Part shown: positions 37,424 through 45,589 of the stretch, piece after piece
Layout of the letters: each line of letters starts with the position of its first letter
Position numbering within the stretch: the first letter of the stretch is position 1
Source of the DNA: Pseudomonas multiresinivorans
GTDB lineage: Bacteria; Pseudomonadota; Gammaproteobacteria; Pseudomonadales; Pseudomonadaceae
Length of the DNA stretch: 64,000 nucleotides
Reading direction: 5' to 3'
Assembly (NCBI RefSeq): GCF_012971725.1
Contig: NZ_CP048833.1
Coordinates: 3,534,001-3,598,000, forward strand
Translations under genes and position numbers: made by a program
Notes under the pieces: generated by a model
Database searches by the model: none
What the model was told of the DNA's origin: nothing
What the model saw: the letters and a program-made list of their open reading frames with translations, nothing else

Positions 37424-37835
37424 GCCCCTCTCCCCAGCCCTCTCCCTGAAGGGAGAGGGAGCCGTCAGTGCCGGCTGAAGTTGCGGGCACTCCCTGCACA
37501 GGACAGTCCCCTCTCCCTTCAGGGAGAGGGTTAGGGAGAGGGAGACGCCCCGGCACGGCATTCCCATGAAACGCACTGACTCCGCTTCAAGCCCTCCCAG
37601 CCCCCCTGCAAACCATCCCGACTAACGCTCATCGCCAATTGAAACAACCCGGTAAGAAGACCCCACTACGCTTGCCTTAAGTCAAAGGGGTCACCCCTGG
37701 AGACTCGATAGTCTGCGCGCCTCTCGACGAGTTCGATATCCGTCGTCTGAATGAACAGTGGCAACGACCGATAACGAACCGGACTGAGCCTTTGCCACGA
37801 AACCCACGGATTCCCAGCAAACCAGGGAGCACCCT
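37424..37835. repeat. Gap before the triple-RidA gene with GGGAGAGG palindromes
   Basis: Two copies of the CTCTCCCTGAAGGGAGAG palindrome (37424-37459 and 37507-37543) in opposite arrangement, which could pair with one another. The remaining roughly 290 nt up to 37835 hold no gene that I can see and presumably contain the promoter of the next gene. Confidence 0.75.
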
Positions 37836-39107
37836 ATGAGTGGCTACAACGCAGTACTGGCAAGAAATACCGACAAGGCACCCCAGGGCACCGGCCCTTA
37901 CTCGCAAACCGTCGCTTTCTCCCACTACAACAACCTGTCGGCGCAACTGCCCATCGACCCTGCCAGCGGAAAACTGGTCGCCGGCGGCGTGAAAGAACAA
38001 GCCGAACAGTGCTACAGAAACCTCAAGGCCGTGGTGGAAAGCATCGGTCACAAACTGGACGACAGCGTCCGTATCTCGATCTTCCTGACCAACATCGCGG
38101 ACGCCGAAGCCGTCGGCAAAGTCCACGCCAGCTTCTTCCCGGACTACGTCCCGACCCTGACCACCGTTGGCGTGGCAGCGCTGCCACTGGGCGCCCAGGT
38201 GCAGGTCGAAGCCCTCATCACCTGCGGTGAAGGCACCATCCCCAACGCCCCGCAGGCCGGCGACCTGATCAAGGTCGAAGGCAGCACCGAAAATGCGCCG
38301 CTGAACCCGCTCTCGACGCAGTCCGTGGCCTTCTCCCACTACAACAACCTGTCCGCGCAGCTGCCCATCGACCCGCGCACCGGCAAGCTGGTATCCGGTG
38401 GCATCAAGGAACAGACCGCGCAGTGCCTGCGCAACATCAAGAACATCCTCGAAGGCATCGACGTGCCCTTCGATGACATCGTTCGGATCACCGTCTTCGT
38501 CAAGAACCTCGCCGACATGGAAGCGGTGAACCAGGTCTACACCACCTTCTTCCCTGACTCCGCCATTGCCCGCGCCGTCGGCTACTTCCCGGCGCGCACC
38601 GTGGCGACGGTGAAAGCCCTGCCGCTGGACGCGCTGGTACAGGTCGAAGCCGTGGTCTCCCACGGTGACGGCACCCCGCCGCAAGCGGTGGAAGACCGCC
38701 ACGGCATCGTCATCAAGGCCCACAACACCGACGCCGCGCCGCGTTGCCCCTACTCCACCCAGACCGTCGCCTTCTCCCACTACAACCACATCTCCGCCCA
38801 GCTGCCGCTGGACGTACGGACCGGTGAGCTGGTGGCAGGCGGTGTGAAGGAACAGGCCGCGCAGTGCTTCAAGCACCTCAAAGCCATCGTCGAAAGCATC
38901 GACCATGCCCTGGCGGATGTGGTGAAGGTCAACCTCTTCCTGACCAACATCGACGACATCGCCGCAGTGGATGAGGTGTACGCCAGCTGCTTCCCTGGCG
39001 GCACGCCGGCGCGCCGCACCGTGGGCGTCTCGGCCCTGCCCAAGGGCGCCTCGATCCAGATCGACGCCGTGGTCGCCAACGCCGAAGGCACCCCGCCGGC
39101 CGCGTGA
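37836..39107 (+). CDS. Protein of three fused RidA (YjgF/YER057c) domains
   Basis: A 423-residue protein made of three RidA-like domains (about 1-132, 140-272, 284-420), each with SHYNxxSAQLP(I/L)D and GG(V/I)KEQ. RidA deaminates reactive enamine/imine intermediates using a conserved Arg in PARxxV. Domain 2 (FPARTVATV) and domain 3 (TPARRTVGV) keep it; domain 1 reads VPTLTTVGV and lacks it. Single-domain RidA forms trimers with active sites between subunits, so this chain may mimic a trimer. No close neighbour explains the substrate. ATG 37836. Confidence 0.88.
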   Translation: MSGYNAVLARNTDKAPQGTGPYSQTVAFSHYNNLSAQLPIDPASGKLVAGGVKEQAEQCYRNLKAVVESIGHKLDDSVRISIFLTNIADAEAVGKVHASFFPDYVPTLTTVGVAALPLGAQVQVEALITCGEGTIPNAPQAGDLIKVEGSTENAPLNPLSTQSVAFSHYNNLSAQLPIDPRTGKLVSGGIKEQTAQCLRNIKNILEGIDVPFDDIVRITVFVKNLADMEAVNQVYTTFFPDSAIARAVGYFPARTVATVKALPLDALVQVEAVVSHGDGTPPQAVEDRHGIVIKAHNTDAAPRCPYSTQTVAFSHYNHISAQLPLDVRTGELVAGGVKEQAAQCFKHLKAIVESIDHALADVVKVNLFLTNIDDIAAVDEVYASCFPGGTPARRTVGVSALPKGASIQIDAVVANAEGTPPAA

Positions 39108-39147
39108 CGGCTGAGCGAAGGCAAACTCTTCCGTCTGGCTCCGTCCC

Positions 39148-39345
39148 CTCCCCAGCCCTCTCCCTTCAGGGAAAGGGCTGGGGTGAGGGCAACGTCCAAC
39201 ACCGAGCCACCCTCGACAGTACGCCCCGCCTAGACCGCAGGACGAACAGCCTGTAACCGCTTATCCGCCAGCCCCTGGCGGCGAATTGCGCTATCGCGTT
39301 TTCCGCCCTACCCAGCTACCCCGCAGGAGCGAGCCCGCTCGCGAA
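39148..39345. repeat. Repeat-filled convergent gap
   Basis: A GGGAGAGG-type palindrome (39148-39190), a degenerate family C element (39256-39311) and a variant family A core (39318-39345) between the RidA gene and the diguanylate cyclase. Confidence 0.75.
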
Positions 39346-39381
39346 CCCGCTGCCACCGCCCAATCCCGAAGCGACCAGCCG

Positions 39382-40542
39382 CTAGGCAACAACCCCTTCC
39401 ACGCGATTGCGCCCCGAAGTCTTGCCCCGGTACAGCGCCGCATCGGCCTGCTGCAGCACGCCATCCAGCGCATGCGCGCTGCTGAATTCAGGCGAAACAC
39501 CGATGGTCGCCGTACAGCGGATCGGCTGACCCGCACCGACGCCGGGCACCTGGCTGTGCTCAATCGCCACTCGCGTGCGCTCCGCCAGTTGCAAGGCACC
39601 CGCTCCGTCCGTGTTCAGGGCAATCACCACGAACTCCTCGCCGCCCAGGCGGCAGATCAGGTCGCCCTGGCGCGCCGTGCTCTTGAGGACTTCCGCGACA
39701 TGGCAGAGCACGAGATCGCCCACCTGATGGCCGTGGGTATCGTTGATGCGCTTGAAGTGGTCGATATCCACGATCAACAGGTAAGCCGCACCGGCACGCC
39801 GGGAGCGGAAGTGCGCCTCCAGCCCGTCGAGCAAGCCCCGCCGGTTGAGCAGATGAGTGAGCGGGTCATGGGCAGCCATGGTGCGCAGCTCATCCGTCAG
39901 GCGGCGCAGCACCAGCCAGACGGCGCACGGAGGCAGCACCGTCCCCAGGAAGGACATGTAGATGTAGAAGGTGCGCTGGAAGCTGCTGTTCATATCCAGC
40001 GCGCCCATTCCTCCCTGGAGAATCATCACGAACTTGATCGCATTCAGCGCACAGATGCCGCCGATCAACACGGCAAACACCACCATCTCCACGCGAAGAT
40101 CCCTGGCAACGGTTCGTCCGGCATACAACACCGCCACGGTCATGGTCAGGAACAGCACCGCGCAGGATCCCGCCAGCAGCGCGTGGCGCGCCGCCGAGCC
40201 GAACAGCGTCTGCACCAGCACCTGCGCCAACAGGTAGCCGGCGGCCAGCGTCAGCAGTGGGCGCCACACTGGCGTGGGGCGGTCGAAGAAACGCAGCGCA
40301 CCCAGCACATAGGCCACCGGCGCGCAGAGCGTCAGCGTGTGGTTGACGACACTCATCAGCCCCCAGCTTGCCGGGCCGCCCAGCAGTTGCAGGATATAGG
40401 CGAGCCCCAGCAACAGATTGCCCAGCGCAAACACATCCATGCCCATCTTCCGGCCATTCAGTCGCCTGCTGATCAGCAGGAACATCACGCAGAAACAGAG
40501 CAGGTGCACGCAGAGCATGCTGAGGATGACAGTCGTGACCAT
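39382..40542 (-). CDS. Membrane-bound diguanylate cyclase
   Basis: A 386-residue protein: six to seven membrane segments in residues 1-215, then a GGDEF domain (about 225-380). The active-site loop is GGEEF and the inhibitory I-site RxxD is intact five residues before it (RQGDLICRLGGEEF). DPLTHLLNRRG and DIDHFKRINDTHGHQVGD are canonical. It should make cyclic di-GMP, controlling attachment or motility, in response to an unknown membrane signal. ATG 40542. Confidence 0.92.
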   Translation of the reverse strand: MVTTVILSMLCVHLLCFCVMFLLISRRLNGRKMGMDVFALGNLLLGLAYILQLLGGPASWGLMSVVNHTLTLCAPVAYVLGALRFFDRPTPVWRPLLTLAAGYLLAQVLVQTLFGSAARHALLAGSCAVLFLTMTVAVLYAGRTVARDLRVEMVVFAVLIGGICALNAIKFVMILQGGMGALDMNSSFQRTFYIYMSFLGTVLPPCAVWLVLRRLTDELRTMAAHDPLTHLLNRRGLLDGLEAHFRSRRAGAAYLLIVDIDHFKRINDTHGHQVGDLVLCHVAEVLKSTARQGDLICRLGGEEFVVIALNTDGAGALQLAERTRVAIEHSQVPGVGAGQPIRCTATIGVSPEFSSAHALDGVLQQADAALYRGKTSGRNRVEGVVA

Positions 40543-40849
40543 AGGTTCGCGCTAGTGGAGGGATGGCAACGGGAGCCGAACATTGCAGGAGCGGCGCAAG
40601 CACGCGCCTTTGATACTCCTGGAGTGCCAGCGCATAGGGCATGGCTATTTACAATCACGGATCGTAGTCACACGGAGCAACGGAAGGCAATCTCCGCGCC
40701 ACGCACAACGCAGGCCCAGTTCGACGGCACTGAATCGCCGGAGCGGGTGGCCTACCTCATCCTGCCCAGCGCGGTCCTCTCCCGCTTGCGGGAAGCGGAC
40801 TCCCGGGACTCGGTCGGACAGGAGCCCGCCGCTGCTCCACCGCAACCGG
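40543..40849. other. Gap without a recognised gene
   Basis: 307 nt between the diguanylate cyclase promoter and the end of the BRO-N gene. I see no convincing gene, RNA or named repeat; a GC-rich inverted repeat (CTCCCGCTTGCGGGAAGC near 40788) is a possible terminator of the BRO-N transcript. Confidence 0.35.
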
Positions 40850-41323
40850 CTACTCCCTGCGCCACCAACGCCCGCGCCGCTCCTCACGCATCAATCTCGG
40901 CACCTCATGCATCGGCACCCACAACTCACCCTGCCAATCCAGCACCGCCAGCGCACGGCCGTCCCGTCTTGCCTGCATGCGCTGCGGGAATCCCGCCCTG
41001 CCAGGCTCCTGATCCCTCAACACCGGCAACACATGCCCGGTGATCCACCGGCGCAACTCCCGATGCTCCGGGTCGCGATATCGATGCAGCACATGGAAAG
41101 CGCCAAAATCATTCACCAGCAACGCGACCTCCTCGCCGCCGCCCGTCACCAGGCGCGCTTCGCGAAACAGGTCTTCATCCAGACGAAGAACATAAGTCTC
41201 GACCCGCTCGCGGATCAGATAGCCCAGCTCGCGGGCGACCAACCAGGGCTGGTTGTCGATCAACACGCCGCGCAGGGAACGGTTGTAGCGGTGGAAAACG
41301 GTGGGAACGTAGAGGTCGTCCAT
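40850..41323 (-). CDS. BRO-N domain, phage antirepressor-like protein
   Basis: A 157-residue protein whose first about 100 residues fit the BRO-N/antirepressor fold (VFHRYNRSLRGVLIDNQPWLVARELGYLI). The C-terminal 50 residues are basic (RRGRWWRRE at the end). BRO-N proteins are best known as phage antirepressors (Ant). Codon use is as GC-rich as the chromosome, so it is old or domesticated. Its ATG (41323) is just below a CTACCTAGG box that also occurs twice more in the leader, the arrangement of C4-controlled ant genes. What it regulates is unknown. Confidence 0.78.
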   Translation of the reverse strand: MDDLYVPTVFHRYNRSLRGVLIDNQPWLVARELGYLIRERVETYVLRLDEDLFREARLVTGGGEEVALLVNDFGAFHVLHRYRDPEHRELRRWITGHVLPVLRDQEPGRAGFPQRMQARRDGRALAVLDWQGELWVPMHEVPRLMREERRGRWWRRE

Positions 41324-41331
41324 GTGCTTTT

Positions 41332-41567
41332 CCTAGGTAGTTTCAAGAAACCACCGCCCTGATCGTCGCCAAACGATGAGGGAGGCGGAGCCACACAGGG
41401 TTGGCGAACCGGCTACCTAGGTCCCGGCAGACCCGAAGGTCTCCCTGTGCGGCCCGCCATAGCACAGAACCGTGGACGTATTGACACGCCACGGTCTGAC
41501 GAAGCGTCACCGCGCCTAGGTAGTTTTTCGAGTCGCCAAACCCGTCCCCCGTCGCTTTCACAGGGGC
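41332..41567 (-). ncRNA. C4-type antisense RNA / structured leader of the BRO-N gene
   Basis: Reading the minus strand 5' to 3': GTTTGGCGAC (41541-41532) and CTACCTAGG (41523-41515), then the complementary pair GACCTAGGTAGCC (about 41422-41410) and GGTTCGCCAACCC (41410-41398), then GTTTGGCGAC (41374-41365) and CTACCTAGG (41340-41332) ending 9 nt before the ATG. The middle block can pair either with the 5' copies or with those covering the ribosome site. This matches C4 antisense RNA of phages P1/P7, which silences ant. A TTGACC box near 41602 may be the -35 element. Naming by resemblance; no covariance search was possible. Confidence 0.65.
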
Positions 41568-41725
41568 GTCGGGAGGTTATGGGGAAGGCTTGCAGCGGTC
41601 AAGCAAGGCCGGTTGGCAAATGCAAACTTCGTTGTTGCCGATGGCAGGTTCCGGCCCGAAGCGGACATGTGCTTGGCAAAAAACAGCCCCGTTGTTTCGA
41701 GGGCGGCTCCTGCTGCCTGATACAA

Positions 41726-41979
41726 CTACCAGTCGTACTTCACTCCAATTTGTACCTCAGATGCCTTGTGAACTTCCTACCCCGTCTCCGCAGCGACGCT
41801 ACCCCAGACGCTGGTGTTCTTGCTGACCTGCCCTTGCTGGCCGACCTTTAGCTCGTATCGATCGCCCGGCAGTCGGTCTTTCACCTTGTCGGAATTGAAC
41901 GACATCGTCTGGCTGGATAGCCCATGCCACCAGTTGAGTTCATCGAATGGCCGCAGCACGTCCCAGCGATCGCTAGTGG
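41726..41979 (-). pseudogene. 3' remnant of an autotransporter beta-barrel gene
   Basis: The minus strand reads DRWDVLRPFDELNWWHG, then DRLPGDRYELKVGQQGQ, then SVWGSVAAETG, a TAG stop (41777-41779), and in the same frame EVHKASEVQIGVKYDW and a final stop at 41726. This is the C-terminal end of a type V autotransporter barrel, ending in the usual aromatic residue. All upstream coding sequence is missing: the GC-rich frame stops where the AT-rich island begins (about 41980). A run of T (minus strand) after a weak stem near 41680-41712 may be the old terminator. Confidence 0.75.
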
Positions 41980-42082
41980 TCTATATATTTCATAAGTTCA
42001 AGAATGGCATTATATTGTCAGATGGAAAAATTGAAGCTCTAGATTCGAAGTGGCGTTGTAACCATGAAGGGATTAATTGGTG

Positions 42083-42736
42083 ATGAGGAAGTTTTTAAAT
42101 TTCCGAATAATTGATGTCAAGGGCTACTGGGAAGCCAGGAAGCTAATGGCTAAAACACAATTTAGCTATCGAGCAAATAAGCACGTTGTGAAGGAAGGAG
42201 TTAGGAGGGGGATCGATGATACTCGATCACTTATCGTAACGCTTAAAAGTACGCTGCTCTCAATTGCTATCGCTGCAATTACTGTAGGCGCGTTGGTTGC
42301 CGTCGATCATTTGGCCGCGCCAAAGCTCGAAAATTGGGGTTGGAAATTCCCGAGTGACGCGGACTATATAACCTTTCTTGCCGCGGTGGCGGGCATGGGC
42401 GGTGTGTTCATTGGCTTATATTATGCTGCGCTTACCTCAGTAGGTAGTGCGATTTACGCGAAAGTCCCTAACAACATTAGAGTGCTACTTGCTAGAGAGC
42501 GTTCTGGTAGTGTTTACATGAGGTTTTTGTCAACTCTAACCGTGTTGTGCGTGATGTTGATAGCGCTGCGCTTAGTAGGACTTTCAAAGATACTAGTGGC
42601 GATCCCTCTAATTGCAGTTCTTGCAGGAATGGGAGTGATAGCATTTGTTAGGCTTGGAAAGACGGCGTTTAATTTTTTCCCACTGCCTTGTCTTACCATA
42701 TATTTGAAGATTTCAATAAGGCGATTTCAATTGTAA
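42083..42736 (+). CDS. Unknown membrane protein, N-terminal part
   Basis: 217 residues from ATG 42083. A basic N-terminus (to about residue 55), then four hydrophobic segments (about 58-76, 92-113, 145-163, 168-185) and a cytoplasmic end. I do not recognise the family. Its stop TAA (42734-42736) shares one base with ATG 42736 of the next frame (TAATG), so translational coupling of two separate proteins is an alternative to the frameshift reading. Codon use is AT-rich, unlike the rest of the window. Confidence 0.6.
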   Translation: MRKFLNFRIIDVKGYWEARKLMAKTQFSYRANKHVVKEGVRRGIDDTRSLIVTLKSTLLSIAIAAITVGALVAVDHLAAPKLENWGWKFPSDADYITFLAAVAGMGGVFIGLYYAALTSVGSAIYAKVPNNIRVLLARERSGSVYMRFLSTLTVLCVMLIALRLVGLSKILVAIPLIAVLAGMGVIAFVRLGKTAFNFFPLPCLTIYLKISIRRFQL

Positions 42737-43539
42737 TGGCGGGCAGCCCGTATTGGAGTGATCAATCTTTTCAGAAGCATGCCAATAGATCGGCAAATAT
42801 AAGCATTGAGACGTTGAGGGTTCTGTTTGATATTACGATAAAGGAGAATCACTTAAATGGAAAGTCGCTTATTCAACTTTCAGGCCGAATATTGGGTTTT
42901 CTGTCCAGCTATCAATATCTTAAGATGAAAATACCGACAGATAGCGATTGGTATCCATTGCAGTTCAAACATAGAGACTGGTACTCAACTGCTGGCCATA
43001 ACGTCATGATAGCGCATAAAACCGGCACGGCACTGCAACCGGAAATGACAAGGTCGCAGTTTTGGATGGAAATTCAATTGCAGAGAGATGTCCTTCAGGC
43101 ACTGTCAGTCTCTATTGAGGGCGGTAGATTTCTTGAGGCAAAAAGTCTCTTGAACTACCTAGATCAATATATTCAGGTTCTCGTTATAAGTGGATTTCTT
43201 GAAAGAGCCTTTGATTTTGCCGAGGAGATATCAGAGACCGTATCTGAGGCGGTAAAGTCTCAATCCCCTGCATCATCTCAACTTGTAGATTTGGAGAGGC
43301 TGTCGATCATAGAGGGGATCGCCACTATCCCTATATCTATTGCTCTTGCACTGGCGAATCACAGTGAAAGCGTAAATGTAACCGCCTTTTCCGAGTCTTT
43401 AAAAAGAATAAATTGGGGGAGCAAGGGCAGCCTGTATGGAGTTGGGCTTCCATCATATCTTGTCTCTCAAGGAGAGTGGTTGTTTGATCGGATTGCAGTA
43501 GAAAAGCTTTCAGAAGGGCGCGTGATATCGCCGACATAG
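42688..43539 (+). CDS. Unknown protein, middle part
   Basis: Open from the frame change to TAG 43537. If separately initiated, ATG 42736 gives 267 residues (MAGSPYWSDQSFQKHANRSA). Soluble, mostly helical in appearance; LSIIEGIATIPISIALALANH is the only hydrophobic stretch. No catalytic motif that I can name. Probably the continuation of the membrane protein upstream. Confidence 0.55.
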   Translation: MSYHIFEDFNKAISIVMAGSPYWSDQSFQKHANRSANISIETLRVLFDITIKENHLNGKSLIQLSGRILGFLSSYQYLKMKIPTDSDWYPLQFKHRDWYSTAGHNVMIAHKTGTALQPEMTRSQFWMEIQLQRDVLQALSVSIEGGRFLEAKSLLNYLDQYIQVLVISGFLERAFDFAEEISETVSEAVKSQSPASSQLVDLERLSIIEGIATIPISIALALANHSESVNVTAFSESLKRINWGSKGSLYGVGLPSYLVSQGEWLFDRIAVEKLSEGRVISPT

Positions 43540-43554
43540 TATCAAGTCGATATT

Positions 43555-44592
43555 TTGAATCTCGGATTTTCGAAAGCTTTAGCAGGACATATTTCACAGC
43601 TTTCAAATAGATCAAAAGCTTTATATGCTGGTCTTTCTGAAAAATTCTCGACATATGAATTTAGGTGGTTGAAGGCTTGTATTCATAGTAGAGAGCACGA
43701 GTTCTGGTACAAGGCTGACCGCACTATAGAGATCCTAAAGACAACATGGGAAGACTCGGCGAGTGCCAGATGTTTGCTTGGCCTTCCGTGGGCTTCCGTA
43801 GATCTAGATGCAATGGAAAAAAATGTCGCGGATAGAAAAGCTGAGCTTGCCAAATCAATTGCAAATCAAGCAATTCTCATGCTTGCTGATAAGAATGAAA
43901 ACTATCCAGACTATGCTGGGCAGTTTTATTTTATAACGGGCGAGTCATTTTTGAAGGCCTTGTGTGAAAATGATGGCACGCTCACCGGCGCTATTTTTCA
44001 TACATACTTAGCTGGGTGTATTACGCGCTTTGAGCAGTTGAGGCCAGTTGCTATTGTTCCTGCAACCTTGGAGGATGACTTCAGGATTGCAACGTCAGTT
44101 CTATTGGATCTAATGGAACTCAGTGGGTATGCCAAGTTATTGGCGGAGTTCCACCAGAATCCCGCCCTGTGGGAGGGTGTTGAGAATGCGTGGACTAATT
44201 TGATAATAGGCAAGGCGGGCGACGCTGTTAAAAAGTATTTGGCGTTAACCACTCATATTAATAATAATGGCTTTGGATTACCCCTCAGGTCGGAATTGCG
44301 ATTTGAGTGGGAGCGGCAGATATTTGAATTATTCAAACAACTGCCTGTGGAGGCAGTTGATAAGCATTTTGGCATGGATACGAATTATCATTTTGTACAC
44401 CCCAGCCCATTGATTCGATCGATTAAGACAGATCATTTTGACAGATTGCCAAGTGGGTACGATTTATTTCTCGTAACTTGGTATAAGGATTTCGTGAACC
44501 CTGAGGGGTTAGACCTCAATTGGAAACAAGAGGCTCTTCTGAGAGCGATTAACAAGGCTGATAATCTGCCTAATTCTGGGGAGGGAGGATGA
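43555..44592 (+). CDS. Unknown protein, C-terminal part
   Basis: About 345 residues from a TTG at 43555 (no ribosome site seen), in frame with the preceding segment across one TAG. Soluble, helical, with no known motif. The stop TGA overlaps the next gene's ATG by four bases (ATGA, 44589-44592), so the downstream gene depends on translation reaching this point, which argues that the reading frame is or recently was functional. Confidence 0.5.
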   Translation: MNLGFSKALAGHISQLSNRSKALYAGLSEKFSTYEFRWLKACIHSREHEFWYKADRTIEILKTTWEDSASARCLLGLPWASVDLDAMEKNVADRKAELAKSIANQAILMLADKNENYPDYAGQFYFITGESFLKALCENDGTLTGAIFHTYLAGCITRFEQLRPVAIVPATLEDDFRIATSVLLDLMELSGYAKLLAEFHQNPALWEGVENAWTNLIIGKAGDAVKKYLALTTHINNNGFGLPLRSELRFEWERQIFELFKQLPVEAVDKHFGMDTNYHFVHPSPLIRSIKTDHFDRLPSGYDLFLVTWYKDFVNPEGLDLNWKQEALLRAINKADNLPNSGEGG

Positions 44593-45506
44593 GAAGGAAT
44601 AGAGATCTTAAGTTGGCCCCTTTTTTTCTATCCCATAGGGCCGAGCGGGAGAATGGCCTATATGTGCAAATGCTTCGAGAGGATATTGTAAATGGGATCA
44701 TTCCGCTGGATGGAAGAAGCGATAGAAACCCTAGCTTTATAGTGGAAGTTAATGGCGATGCACGGGATATAAAAGAGGCTAAGTTCTTAATGGACTCTTT
44801 CTTAGGTGGTGGGTCGCGAGATTTTACGCAATCATTTTGCCGAGCACTTGAGAAAATTGCACGGCACCTGGTCTGGGATGCAATCTCTACTTATGAGCTT
44901 GTAAAAGAAGAGAGCGGAGTTTCAGCACATCATGTTTCTCCTCAGTGCATGCTTAGATTGCCTTTTTATACACTGCAGCTTGTGCCAAGTAAAGAGCGAG
45001 AGAAGTGGTCGGCTCGTTATTTATACTGCCCCAATCGTAGGATTTGGAGGTGTACATTCCCCGACTCTCTTGGGGGTAGTTCCGGGTATAAGCGCATGAT
45101 CAGGAGATTATCTAAGACACCGCCCGGATCGCTTCCGGAGTTTGCAGTCCAGGAGGTTTCCGAAGGTAGAGGGGGATCTGGTTTTGATTTTAATTCATAC
45201 ATGACAAAACATATAGTTTATATAAATAAGGTAACCGCGCAGTGGAATTGGCATCGACGCGACTGGTCGGATGACAGGCAATGTGAATATTGGAGAACTT
45301 ACAAGAGAGCTATGTTTAAGCGCTCTCAAATACTACTCAGAGAGCATCTGACCAAGGAGGTTAATTGTCTATTTAAAATGTGCGGAATAAAATGCATGGT
45401 GGCGGTGAGGGGATTGTCAGGCGTATCAGATGTTGCAGAGTCTCTTGAAAAGCTTAATTCGGGCGAGATTGATTTTAGGCAGGTATATGATCGGATATTT
45501 AATTAG
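44589..45506 (+). CDS. Unknown protein coupled to the island membrane protein
   Basis: A 305-residue soluble protein, intact, with ATG overlapping the upstream stop (ATGA). It is rich in aromatic and basic residues (RLPFYTLQLVPSKEREKWSARYLYC, WNWHRRDWSDDRQCEYWRTYKRAMFKR). There is no signal peptide, membrane segment or motif I can identify. Its AT-rich composition matches the upstream gene. As the second gene of a two-gene island that replaced part of an autotransporter it may be an effector or partner of the membrane protein. Function unknown. Confidence 0.75.
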   Translation: MRRNRDLKLAPFFLSHRAERENGLYVQMLREDIVNGIIPLDGRSDRNPSFIVEVNGDARDIKEAKFLMDSFLGGGSRDFTQSFCRALEKIARHLVWDAISTYELVKEESGVSAHHVSPQCMLRLPFYTLQLVPSKEREKWSARYLYCPNRRIWRCTFPDSLGGSSGYKRMIRRLSKTPPGSLPEFAVQEVSEGRGGSGFDFNSYMTKHIVYINKVTAQWNWHRRDWSDDRQCEYWRTYKRAMFKRSQILLREHLTKEVNCLFKMCGIKCMVAVRGLSGVSDVAESLEKLNSGEIDFRQVYDRIFN

Positions 45507-45559
45507 GTGCTAGTTGGTGCGGTGTGGATGCCTTCCGGCAACCGAACGCATCTGCATCC

Positions 45560-45589
45560 CTCGGCACTGCCGAGTGACCGTAACTTTTT
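45560..45589 (+). terminator. Possible terminator of the island operon
   Basis: CTCGGCACTGCCGAG (5 to 6-bp stem) followed after ten bases by TTTTT, about 55 nt past the last island stop. The distance between stem and U-run makes it weak. Confidence 0.35.

Larger units (their letters stand above)
42083..44592 (+). pseudogene. Composite: long membrane-anchored gene of unknown function with two interruptions
   Basis: Three adjacent reading frames look like one ancestral protein of about 835 residues. The first passes to the second by a -1 shift at TTTTTTC (42673-42679), giving a smooth join KTAFNFF-PTALSYHIFEDF. The second and third are in the same frame and are split only by TAG at 43537-43539, in a context ISPT-stop-YQVDIL where a Trp codon (TGG) is plausible. 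The third frame has no ATG or ribosome site near its beginning, so it was probably not independently translated. Either a decaying gene, a gene using recoding, or assembly errors. The separate parts are listed below. Confidence 0.6.

Noticed and set aside
40583..41362. A 259-codon plus-strand frame opposite the BRO-N gene
   Set aside because: The minus strand gives a clear BRO-N domain with a structured leader; the plus frame is its shadow.
41343..41561. A 72-codon minus-strand frame within the BRO-N leader
   Set aside because: The interval is better explained as structured RNA with three-part complementarity; the peptide has no family resemblance that I know.
41972..45518. GCTAGTGGT / GCTAGTTGGT as attachment sites of an integrated element
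   Set aside because: Too short and imperfect to claim, no integrase and no tRNA gene adjacent. Kept only as a remark on the island edges.
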